A DNA stretch of 64,000 nt from Ascarosepion bandense (taxonomy: Eukaryota > Mollusca > Cephalopoda > Sepiida > Sepiidae). This document shows, one piece after another, positions 52,799 through 62,515 of the stretch (its first letter is position 1; every line of letters begins with the position of its first letter). The stretch is from the NCBI GenBank assembly GCA_037127315.1, contig JBBBDQ010001270.1, forward strand, positions 3,636,001 to 3,700,000. Reading direction: 5' to 3'. Below the pieces are notes generated by a model that was not told where the DNA came from, did not search any database, and worked only from the letters and a program-made list of their open reading frames with translations. The position numbers and the translations under genes were made by a program.

Positions 52799-53593
52799 TT
52801 AATATTAATATTAATTCAGATACTTTAATCCAAGGGAAAAAAGCAGGAAGGTAAATTCAAAAAACCCGATCCTAATTAATATTAAAAAATTTTTTAATAT
52901 TAAAAAATGATACAGGAAGAGAGCTCCATGTAATAAAATATTACAGAGCAAATATAAATTAAAAAAGGATTAATTCAATGATGTTGAATGACCATTTCGA
53001 TATGAAGATCCCCACGGTGGATAACACATCACCTCAGCAACAGAAAAATCCTTTCAGAAACTGGAGAAAAATCAGTCTAATTTTCCTTTTTAAATAGATT
53101 TGCAAAGAAATTAAAAAAGAAAAGAAAAAAGAAAAAGAAAAAAAAAGAAAAAAAAGAAAAGAAAAAAGAAAAAGATAAAACAAAATAAAATCAAATAAAC
53201 AAGAAAAGAAACAATATACATCGTCTGGGTTCGCAAAAGAAGGAAAGAGAATTGTAACTAAAAATTAACAGACGGCCGTATTGAAATTGATGTAAGGTTA
53301 AGCAACACGGAAAAAAGGTGGGAGATAAGAGAGATAAAGGAAGGAAGGGAGGGAAAATAAAAGAAAAGAATATATTATTTATATATTACAGATGCTGGAC
53401 ATATACAAAAACCTAACTTCCCAAAAACGTTGAAGTATAAAAAAAAGGCCTTAACTTAAAAAGGCATAATTAATTTTAAAGGGAATAAAAAGATATAGGA
53501 TTTAAAATATTTTTTTTTTAAATTAGGTCATTTGAATTAAACTAAATAAAGACATCGCTAGGTAAAAAAAAAAATATTAGCTATTTAAATGCT

Positions 53594-53596
<3 letters not shown>
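52799..53596. other. ~800-bp A-rich insert in Helitron H1
   Basis: 52840-52970 is related to 62380-62515. The rest includes an A/G-rich run (53105-53180) and no coding signal. It fills the place of the central (TA)n of the Helitron. Confidence 0.6.
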
Positions 53597-53632
<36 letters not shown>

Positions 53633-53959
53633 CGATTTTCTGCACTGTTGATAGAACTGTAACCTTGAAACTTCAGAATATCGTGTCTTATGTCTTTGTC
53701 TATGAGTGTATCAAATTTGATTTAAATCGAACCAATCCTTCTATAACCCGATTTTTTCGATTATCGATCTTCGATTTTCAATTTTCGATATTTATCGGGG
53801 GTACCACAACACAAAACCAATCTAACACTCGCAGACGCTTTTCGTACAACTGTGTAAATTTTCAAAGAAATCGGTTCAGCCCTTTCGGAGTCTATAGGTA
53901 ATGGATACACACACATAGACACACACACATACAAAGTTACATTTATTAATAAGTGTAGA
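53597..53959 (-). mobile_element. Helitron-like H1, 5' half (split copy)
   Basis: From (TA)n and attatcgattttctgcactg to aataagtgtaga, TC at 53958-53959 on the minus strand with T outside. Confidence 0.82.
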
Positions 53960-53964
53960 TTTAG

Positions 53965-53965
<1 letters not shown>

Positions 53966-54010
<45 letters not shown>

Positions 54011-54043
54011 AAAAAATACATAACGATCTTTATTATAATAGAG

Positions 54044-54081
<38 letters not shown>
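53966..54081. repeat. (GT)n and (TA)n around a short unique segment
   Basis: (GT)n 53966-54009; (TA)n 54046-54081. Confidence 0.95.
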
Positions 54082-54084
<3 letters not shown>

Positions 54085-54211
54085 TCCTCCATGTTTGGGG
54101 ATTTGGCCATAAAAATAACACTTTGTTGCGGAAACAGCAAAAACAAAAACGCTGCTCTAAACAACATTGGGTGTAACGGAAAATGTTATATATATATATA
54201 TATATATATAG

Positions 54212-54707
54212 TGTATCGAGGTCGCAGATAATTTTCTAAACATATACTGTTAAATATAAGAGACAATGAATCATGAGTCGTTCTAAACATCGTATTTTGT
54301 CTTTAATTTCAGGTGAAAATAAAGACAAAAATTTTCCAAAATTTGGATATTTTTTATTATGCTAGTTCTAAACTTTCGGCTCACATGAGCCATCTTCAGA
54401 GAGGTTACAGGAATGTCATAGTACCGCATTACAAGTTTACGATCTGCGTCTGTATTCGTTGACTGTTATCGTTGTATAGCTATGTTTTATGTCAATACAA
54501 GATAATATCATCTTTGATGGTGGTTGCCTTTATGTTAACGTCCCTGTGACCCCTCTGAAGATGTCTTATGTAAGTCGAAATTTTGAACCAGCATAAAAAA
54601 ATATCCAAATGTAGGACAATTTTTGTCTTTATTTTCACTTGAAATTAAAGCCAAAATACGATGTTTACGACAGCTCATGATTAAACATAAAGGACATCCA
54701 TTGTCTG

Positions 54708-54710
<3 letters not shown>
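54212..54710. mobile_element. IR1 element with both arms
   Basis: The left arm (minus) runs from gtgtatcgaggtcgcagata to catcttcagagaggttaca; the right arm (plus) runs from gtgacccctctgaagatgtc to attaaacataaaggacatcc. Each arm of about 170-200 bp carries the CTGAAGA-stem-GAAA motif, and the ~130-bp centre is unique. No coding capacity. Confidence 0.85.
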
Positions 54711-54763
<53 letters not shown>

Positions 54764-54840
54764 CCGTAATACTATATATATGCATATATATACATATATG
54801 CATATTTATATTAGTCATCATAAGATATATATATTTGGTC

Positions 54841-54880
<40 letters not shown>

Positions 54881-54888
54881 ATATTATT
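54711..54888. repeat. (TA)n-rich low-complexity block
   Basis: Pure (TA)n 54711-54761, then mixed atatatgcatata tracts to 54888. Confidence 0.93.
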
Positions 54889-55065
54889 CACTACTCGACT
54901 ACATAATTGTTGCAAAAAAAAAATGAGTCACTGTTAAAGAGGAAACACGCGGCAAGATCTTTTATAAGTGGTTGGAAAGATAATGAAGATAGCGGACGCT
55001 GCATCGCTATTCTCTTTCTAATGACCTGAACTAACGCTGCGTTGCTGTTGTCTGTCAGTCTCTTT

Positions 55066-55066
<1 letters not shown>

Positions 55067-55116
<50 letters not shown>

Positions 55117-55140
55117 TCTGTCTCTCTCTCTCTCTCTCTC
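55067..55140. repeat. (TC)n microsatellite
   Basis: Two pure (tc)n runs separated by tttgtctg. Confidence 0.95.
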
Positions 55141-55327
55141 AATGAGCGTGACAGGAGGATATATATACAAATAAATGATATTGGTTTTAACATGAATTCC
55201 TTGATTCAATCAAATCTACAAATCTCTCGCGCAACCCCTCCCCTCGCCCAAATTCTAACAGACTCACCAACATGATTAAGTGTTGGAAACATGCATCATA
55301 TAGCCTTTCTCCTGGCTTTATCATTTT

Positions 55328-55820
55328 TTAAAATCATATCACCCCCAAGCAAGGCGGTAAAGCCACTGTTGTGCAGGGGGCTACATAAGAGTGAGAAGAT
55401 TAGAAAAGAGAAAACCGGAAACCGCATCCTAAACAGGAAACAAGGGATGAGCCTTTTCACCTGTTCAATAGATGTGGGTGGAGTGTGAACCGGGCGATAG
55501 TTTAGTCTATCTACTCCAATTGAAAGAAAAAAAAACAAAGTGAGAAGATTAGAAAAGAGAAAACCGGAAACCGCATCCTAAACAGGAAACAAGGGATGAG
55601 CCTTTTCACCTGTTCAATAGATGTGGGTGGAGTGTGAACCGGGCGATAGTTTAGTCTATCTACTCCAATTGAAAGAAAAAAAAAACAAAGTGAGAAGATT
55701 AGAAAAGAGATAACCGGAAACCGCATCCTAAACAGGAAACAAGGGATGAGCCTCTTCACCTGTTCAATAGGTGTGGGTGGAGTGTGAACCGGGCGATGGT
55801 TTATTTTATCTACTCCAATT
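55328..55820 (-). mobile_element. LINE B-tailed element with three ~150-bp tandem units
   Basis: The LINE B 3' end (aatcatatcacccccaagca, gggggctacataagag) is followed by units starting at 55391, 55540 and 55690, each with gtgagaagattagaaaagag, aacaggaaacaagggatgag and tgtgggtggagtgtgaaccg. The third ends at ctactccaatt (about 55820). Confidence 0.93.
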
Positions 55821-56117
55821 ATGAGTAGATATTAAAAATAATGTTCAAACTAATAAATATATCGATTGTTGATCCATAATATCAATCTCTAGAACCTTCT
55901 GCAAAATATATATGTGTATATATTGGTTGCAAATCCGAAAAACATCTCAGAGATAAATCCCAAATGAATCCTACGACTATTAAATATTAAAACCAATCCA
56001 CTCAGATGGCTCAATGCAACTAAATTAATTTACAGAGCCAATATACTAGCAGTTTTAATCACGACTCGTCCTTTCACATTGTTTTGTGCCAGTTTTTGAA
56101 GAATATATATGATTTTT
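55821..56117. other. Unannotated spacer
   Basis: No recognised element. Confidence 0.5.
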
Positions 56118-57215
56118 TTAATCATTTCACCCCAAGAAATGCGGACCGCCATTTGTGAGCAGTTGGATTACAGTGAGAGAAAAGGCTGGGTACAGAGGGT
56201 AATGAAGATTGGATGAAAGATGAACGGGATTCAAGAAGATAGAATATGCTAATTGAAGTTGCATATAAATCTTTGGATATTGTATCTATCAGGAAACCAA
56301 GTTAAATTAAGCGACTTTCACGGACGGGATTTGCGAGAAAATAAACTGTTAGAGTAGAAGTATCGGTTACATTTAACTGTTTCAACGGTAAAATGATGGA
56401 ACCTAGATGTCAATTATTTTAATTTCATATGAACGAGACGTCAGGGTAAAAAGCTCATTAGTTGCCTTGTAAAACATATTTATAGAAAAGACAGAGGGAA
56501 GCCACGTCACGTCGGTGATAAAGTAACTGAAGTCGAGATGAAATTTTAGGGTCGATTGCATTGCAGATTCTTCTTTGGATTGTTTCGATAATTCCGAGAC
56601 GTACCCTACCGACCATAATTATTAGGCCACCCCAGTTTTTTTAACGATGTATTTAATACTATTTTTAGTATTTATTGCCAAGTGGATAATTCTAAATGAA
56701 AATAGAATTTTTTTTTTTTTGTTAATACTGCACAATAACATGTGCATCAAATGAATTGTTATGGTGTCCAGTTTTTCTGCTCTCTTAGATTTTTTTGAAA
56801 TTGGGGTGGCCTAATAATTATGGCCGGTAATGTATACCAGGAGCACCCAACTAGATGTGACAACAGTATTCAATGCATTAACAAATTGTAGATTTAAAGA
56901 TGTGCAAAATGAATTCTGACAGGAAGAAACTTTCTGGCCCGACACAGGTACTCAAAATTCCTGGCTGTAGATGCACCCGTAGATCCGATATATTCATTCC
57001 ACTTCAGATCGATTAAAAAGGTGAGGGCAAAGAGATGAAATGCGTTGCTCTCAAGAAAAATGGCAGGAAAATGTTTTAATAGTAATTAAACCATTTTTTG
57101 GAGGCATTTCAATTTACAAGCCATTTCTTGCCCCAGTTAACCACTGACTGGAGGTTTGTTTCAAGAGCAACAGCCAGGTTTACTTTTTCAAATGTCATGT
57201 ATCTACAAGATTTGG
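56118..57215 (-). mobile_element. LINE B remnant interrupted by MITE-A
   Basis: 3' end aatcatttcaccccaagaaa at 56118. Strongly worn C-terminal coding sequence runs to 56600, and the LINE resumes at 56835 (taccaggagcacccaactag). It continues through gacaggaagaaactttctgg and ccatttcttgccccagttaa to about 57215. There are many substitutions and no open frame. Confidence 0.85.
56604..56832. mobile_element. Complete 229-bp MITE-A nested in LINE B
   Basis: Both ~33-bp termini are present (ccgaccataattattaggcc / ggcctaataattatggccgg) with TA at 56602-56603 and 56833-56834. Confidence 0.92.
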
Positions 57216-57839
57216 CAGATTTTGGCTTTCAACATATTCTTTTTCTTTATCATGAAAAATAACATTAATTCTTGGGAAAGTTAAAGATGGTGTTTCTCAT
57301 TACCTTCGCTATCGTTTTGAATTGTTCTTTTCCAAGACGAACTCTTGTCAGAACGTAAGTACACATACATCTGATTTTTTTAATTCTATATGCCATTTCT
57401 CTTCAAGACGTTAGCGTTCATGGTTCTCCACAATTTCCTCTCCTTTTAGCTCTTAATAAATTTTGTTTTTCTTTTAGAAAATAATTTTTTCTTTGTAATC
57501 TCTGAATTGTCCTGACAATATTTGAATTCAGAGTATTCCTTCTCTGAGACTATCTGCAATTAATGTTTAAATTGATCGGCTTTAACCCACAGCTTGGAAA
57601 AATGAATTCCTGTCTCATCTAAGGTCTAATTGCTAGACTTTTACGTTAAGTCTACCTTGATAGACTCTCTGATCTCAAGTAGAAAGGAACCCGGAAGTCA
57701 GACTCTCGTCTAGGGAAAGGAGACAAGAGCCCCACCCTGCCTTATGCAAGGTCTACTAGAAATTTTTACCCGGTCTTACGGGCTCGGATTTCCCATATTG
57801 AAATAATCGGCCTCGTGTCACATCGGTCTCATTGGCAAA
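57216..57839. other. Mostly unannotated; RTE C-terminal scrap at 57375-57480
   Basis: The complement of gttctccacaatttcctctc and gctcttaataaattttg reads as the RTE L-R-A-x-x-x-R-x-L-W-R-x-M block on the minus strand. The rest is unrecognised. Confidence 0.5.
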
Positions 57840-58565
57840 GTTTTTTTTTTAAATCATTTCACCCTAAGCAAGGTATTCTACTGCCACTGTTGTGCAGGGG
57901 GTAACATAGGGGAAAGTGATGAGAAAGTGGTTAGTTATAGGAAATGTCAGGAGGAGGGTAATAGGCGGATGAGCATACAGATGATGGCGGTGGGGTAAAT
58001 GGGAAAAGAGTTTGAATTGATGCGAGTCAGTGTGTTAAGAGATGTCTATTGACCTTACATTTAAAGAGCAAACGTGATGAATCTAGCCATTCCGTGGAGA
58101 TTGTAGATGTCGGGGAAGTAAGTATATGGAAGAGAATTCCACAGGCGAGAAGTGCGAGAAAAGAAGCTATTAGAGTAGAAGTTGCGGTTACATTTTATCG
58201 GTCTCAATGTAAAATGGTGGGACGTAGTTGCTAATCTAGTAGCTCATGTAAATTCATAGCTAGGAGGCACCGATTATCTAAGTTCATCGGAGCAGAAGCC
58301 GTGAAAGTATTTATAGAAGAGGCCCAGGGAAGCCACGTCACACCGGTGAGAGAGTGACTGCAGCTGGGCTGCCAAATCGGTATCAATCACATTACAGATT
58401 CTTCGTTGGATTTTCTCAAGAACCCCGAGGAGAATAGTAGGGACACCCGACCAGATGTGGCAGCAGTATTCAATATACGGGCGGATGCTGGTATATATCC
58501 TTTCCCAAGGACTATTAAGTCGATATCCCATTTGGCGCAAATGATCTACACGCTGACCATGTGTC
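57840..58565 (-). pseudogene. LINE B C-terminus and 3' UTR
   Basis: The minus frame 58567-58274 (97 residues) contains TSIRPYIEYCCHIWSGVPTI, LLGVLEKIQRRICNVIDTDL and VASLGLFYKYFHGFCSDEL. The SRTSRLWN block and 3' UTR follow to a T-run at 57840. At 58066-58094 a 29-bp foreign insert interrupts the coding part; it matches the inverse of 58798-58832. Confidence 0.88.
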
Positions 58566-59165
58566 ATTCCATTTGCTAAAATGAGTAAAGTTCTGGAAAA
58601 TACGATCTCTTTTTTTTTTTTTTTTTTTCTGTTAACTGATGATATATTTACTAAGGTACTCAGTTCATTCGTTCAACTTCCCAAAAATCGATGTTGCAAA
58701 GAGTCAGTGCGCTCTTTAGTGATACTTTCTAAAATCAAAAAAGAAAAGAACATCTTATTTGGTTGTTTTTAGATCCAAGATAATACATAATGTTTACCCA
58801 CGGAATGGCTATATTCATCACGTTTGCTCTTAAATCCCCACGACGAATATCCGGAGAGAGATGCGGGTATGAATATGTGAATAGTATTATTTTCTTTCCC
58901 GATCTATCCCTGTTTACTTTTGTAAATATTTTTATAGTTATATAAATAGACACTTCTGTTCCACGATTTTCTTTTCTTTTTTTCTATTTTTTTTTTTTTT
59001 TTTTTTCAGATATTATTTTTCTCTGGTCACCCGTCATTCTCACTCTTAAACTCTCTCTCATTCTCTTTGATTCTCATACTAATTCTCTCTAATTCTAATT
59101 CTCATTCTTTCTCTAATTCCCATTTCTCTCATAATCTCCTTCACCCTCCCTTTCTTTCTCTCTCT
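58566..59165. other. Unannotated T-rich stretch
   Basis: Poly-T runs at 58609-58628 and 58978-59006; no other element. Confidence 0.5.
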
Positions 59166-59176
59166 GTCTCTCCTTA

Positions 59177-59177
<1 letters not shown>

Positions 59178-59240
<63 letters not shown>
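59178..59240. repeat. (CA)n then (TA)n
   Basis: Two pure runs in succession. Confidence 0.95.
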
Positions 59241-59242
<2 letters not shown>

Positions 59243-59407
59243 TTATGTGTGTATTTGTGTACGTATAATTTTGAACAGACCAATATCTTCGCTCTGATTA
59301 GTCAAAAGAAACACACATGTAGATTTTATATCTTCCCACATACATACACAGCAAACCAAAGGTTTTTGTTATTTAAATGTAAATCATCTGCACAACCAAC
59401 ATCAAAC

Positions 59408-59462
59408 ATTGCCTGACGATGAGAATCTATCTCGAAACATAGAAATTTCCGTGTCGCAATCT
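59408..59462 (+). ncRNA. Second hammerhead-like ribozyme candidate
   Basis: Stem I attgc (59408-59412), CTGACGA core (59413-59419), one extra T, stem II gaga/tctc with loop atcta (59421-59433), GAAA and C (59434-59438), a short stem III, GTC (59453-59455), then gcaat (59456-59460) closing stem I; one mismatch later another pair can form. Compared with 15476 the core position 7 (C for T), the stem II loop and outer stem I differ, yet all required core bases are kept. About 80 bp around it are homologous (catcaaacattgcctga, gaaatttcc), so both derive from one retroelement. Confidence 0.68.
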
Positions 59463-59482
59463 ACAATTAATACATAACTAAA

Positions 59483-59485
<3 letters not shown>

Positions 59486-59513
<28 letters not shown>
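59486..59513. repeat. (ATT)n microsatellite
   Basis: About nine att units. Confidence 0.93.
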
Positions 59514-59515
<2 letters not shown>

Positions 59516-59670
59516 GGACTCTCCCGTCGATTTCTAACTTGGTTAGACTACCACACAACGAATTGTTTAAAGTGGTGAAGGCGTAAGAGCATCCAAACTT
59601 TTTGGAACTGCTGATAACAAACAATCGGTGCAGACGTCTGCCACAGACCGCATGAACAACAGTCCACAGT

Positions 59671-59923
59671 TTTTAACCCATAACTGGAGGGAAGGGACGG
59701 ATTAATACCTTTCCCAAGGGTACCAGTGCGTTAGTGAATGCAAAGTGTTCAGCTGGAATTGGAACTAGCCTCACCGATTTCCCCCTCCGAGCCGACATCC
59801 ACCGCACCACGACGCACATCCATCGATAACGCTTACAGCACATGGTAAGTACTGACCAGGCTCAACATTGCTTAACTTCGGTGATCAAGCGAGAACCGGT
59901 ATATTCAACGTAATATGACCGTA
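59671..59923 (-). mobile_element. Second 5S-plus-tRNA-headed SINE
   Basis: On the minus strand: 5S-like tattacgttgaatataccgg, ttctcgcttgatcaccgaag, ttaagcaatgttgagcctgg, with about 22 bp lost between tcagtactta and ccatgtgctg. Then aagcgttatcgatggatgtg, the tRNA-like head, and the body to ccagttatgggttaaa. The 5' end of the 5S part is replaced by (TA)n at 59925. Confidence 0.83.
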
Positions 59924-59950
59924 ATATATATATATATATATAAAACTTTA

Positions 59951-59969
59951 CTGAAATTCAGGCTTTAAG

Positions 59970-60014
<45 letters not shown>

Positions 60015-60034
60015 ACTTAAAGCCTGAATTTCAG
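59951..60034. repeat. TA-cored perfect inverted repeat
   Basis: A 21-bp arm beginning ctgaaattcaggctttaag (59951-59971) and its exact complement (60014-60034) enclose (TA)n. Confidence 0.93.
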
Positions 60035-60898
60035 TTTTGAAGATATGAAAAAGACCCAGACATAACGTAGAGTATAGTTAAAACAGACAAGCCTTTCAAC
60101 GGTTTCAAAATATGTAGACTGTAACAGGAAGAAAAGTTAACGGTTATGCTATTCCCAAACAAAAATGAACAATTGAATGAAAGAAATTATGACTAAGTGC
60201 AACCAGACTAAAAAAAATACTTCTTAGGTTCATACAACGACTGATGAAAACGTTATAATTTCTTGTAATTCTAAAAATTGCACGTTCGAAAATTCCACGT
60301 CACGTGAGCATTAAAAAAAACATCGTTACCTGAGCGTTCTTAAAAAAAAGGAAAGGTGTAAAGTCAGTTATTGCAAATCGCCTGAAAACACCACATGGAA
60401 GAAACCTAGGTCGCGTAATAACTCGTTTACAAATGAAGAATATTAAAAAGTTCTACAATATAATTGCATTGAACACTTTTTAATACAAATGTGCACTGGT
60501 CTAATTTTATTATGACCAAAACCTAAGTAATTAAACAATCAATATATATATATTTTAGATACACTTAATTTTTTTTCTTTAGAACAACATTTAAAAGTAT
60601 TATTAGAGATAGGTTTACATTTACAAATATTAAAAAAAACTCTATCACGTGATGTAAACATCTCTCAACGAACGCTTTCGCGACGGACGCTTCTAGTTTA
60701 AATTTTAAAATCATTTGTTTCTGATGAAAGAACGAGGTCGGTCTGAAATATCAAATATATATGCATAATAATAGAAATAAATAAATAAATAATAGAAATA
60801 AATAAATAAATACTGTCAAAAAATAGATTTTTAAACTTACAACTTTTTAGTAGTTTTTCCTATACATATTAAGACAATATACATGCATCATCATTATG

Positions 60899-60900
<2 letters not shown>
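60035..60900. other. Unannotated AT-rich stretch
   Basis: (AAAT)-type run at 60775-60812; otherwise unrecognised. Confidence 0.5.

Positions 60901-60901
<1 letters not shown>

Positions 60902-60950
<49 letters not shown>
60902..60950. repeat. (TA)n microsatellite
   Basis: About 24 ta units. Confidence 0.95.
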
Positions 60951-60952
<2 letters not shown>

Positions 60953-60969
60953 CATATTGAATTTAAAAT

Positions 60970-61150
60970 ATAGACTAAACTATAGCCCGGTACACACTCC
61001 ACCCACGTCTATTGAACAGGTGAAGAGGCTCATCCCTTGTTCCCCGTTTAGGATGTGGTTTCCGGTTTTCTCTTTTCCAATCTTCTTACTCTTACGTAGC
61101 CCCCTGCGCATCAGTGGCGTTACCGCCTTGCTTGGGGTGATATGATTGAA
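60970..61150 (+). mobile_element. LINE B-tailed element, one VNTR unit
   Basis: tagactaaactatagcccgg, then aacaggtgaagaggctcatc and the 3' end gcgcatcagtggcgttaccg, cttggggtgatatgattgaa. Confidence 0.9.
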
Positions 61151-61387
61151 AAAATATATATATATATAAACACACACACACGCATATATATATATATATG
61201 CAAATGTTTGGAGGTACAAAATTTGTATACTACTTTAAAATCAAGGAATTTAATAACAGTCTCAAAAGCTCTTTTGTCTAACATCTCATTAGACGAAAAT
61301 CGTTGGAATCATAAATCAAACGAAAGAAAACAACAAATATTAAATGCAAAACAGTGGGAGAACGTTAAAATAAACATGCATGTAAAC

Positions 61388-61715
61388 ATATCGCCCGGTT
61401 CACACTCCACCCAGGTCTATTGAACAGGTGAAGAGGCTCATCCCTTGTTCCCTGTTTAGAATGTGGTTTCCGGCTTTCTCTTTTCCAATCTTTTCACTCT
61501 GTTCTTTCTTTTTTTTTTCCTCAATTGGAGTAGATAGACTAAACTATCGCCCGGTTCACACTCCACCCACGTCTATTGAACAGGTGAAGAGGCTCATCCC
61601 TTGTTCCTTGTTTAGGATGTGGTTTCCGGCTTTCTCTTTTCCAATCTTTTCTTTCCTACATAGCCCCCTGCACATCAGTGGCGTTACCGCCTTGCTTGGG
61701 GTGATATGATTTTTA
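61388..61715 (+). mobile_element. LINE B-tailed element, two VNTR units
   Basis: Units start at tcgcccggttcacactccac, 61391 and 61547 (156 bp apart, separated by a T-run and ctcaattggagtagatagac); 3' end at 61715. Confidence 0.92.
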
Positions 61716-61894
61716 AAAAAATAAATAAATAACGATGGGAGGAGAAATCGCGGGGAAATAAAAATTGAAGGACAGTTAAAATAAAATATCCCCCAATAAA
61801 TGAAGAGACTTCACAAAATCCTTCTGCCGGCAAATGAAGAACACAATCCTTTGCTCTTTATTTTCGTTAGAACACTTTCAGCTACTGGAATATG

Positions 61895-62192
61895 TTTACA
61901 AGGTATAGTGAAACCGATGAAATGTACCCTCAATTTCTACTCCAAAAGCTTCTTTCCTCGCACTTCCCGCCTGTGGAATTCCCTGCCTCATGCTTACTTC
62001 CCCGGAGTTTAAATGTAAGGTCAATAGACACCTCCTAACACACTAACTCACATCCACTCTCTCCCTATGTACATCCTAAGTCGTCTATCACCCTCCTTCT
62101 GACATTTCCCATACCCAATCCCTCTATGTAACCCCTTGCGCTATAGTGGCAGTGGAATGCCTTGCTTGGTGTGACACGATTAAAAAAAAATA
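61895..62192 (+). mobile_element. LINE B C-terminal fragment and 3' UTR
   Basis: The short frame FYSKSFFPRTSRLWNSLPHA lies inside; a deletion removes the GYNLQE segment (ttccccggagtttaaatg). The 3' end is ttgcttggtgtgacacgatt plus an A-run. Confidence 0.88.
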
Positions 62193-62221
62193 TTACACGC
62201 TAAAAGTATGCCTCCTTCTAT

Positions 62222-62360
62222 CGAGCGCCCATAGCTCAGCGGTAGAATCGCCGACTGACTCCAATTTGGTCGGATTTTAATCCCGGGCAAAAAGCAATAG
62301 GATGATTAATTGTACTGATGAGCTGTGATAGAGCAAAACAGATCTGTCTGCGGAGGACTA
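62222..62360 (+). mobile_element. tRNA-derived SINE, family 2
   Basis: gagcgcccatagctcagcgg, B box cggattttaatcccggg, 3' end agatctgtctgcggaggact followed by tatatata. Confidence 0.9.
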
Positions 62361-62374
62361 TATATATATTAAAG

Positions 62375-62515
62375 CCAAAAAGGATGAGCAAGAGGTAAAA
62401 TCCCAAAAACCAGATCCTATTAATATTAATATTATTAATATTAAAATTGATCAAGATGAAAGGCTCGATGTAAATAGAATTATCTATTTTCAGAGCTAAA
62501 TATTTATATGTAAAA
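62375..62515. mobile_element. Unclassified repeat related to 52840-52970
   Basis: aaaaaccagatcctattaat, a run of ttaatatta, aaggctcgatgtaa and cagagctaaatatttatat match the other locus in order. Confidence 0.5.

Noticed and set aside
55042..55275. Frames over the (TC)n tract at 55067-55140
   Set aside because: Dinucleotide repeat artefacts with short random extensions.
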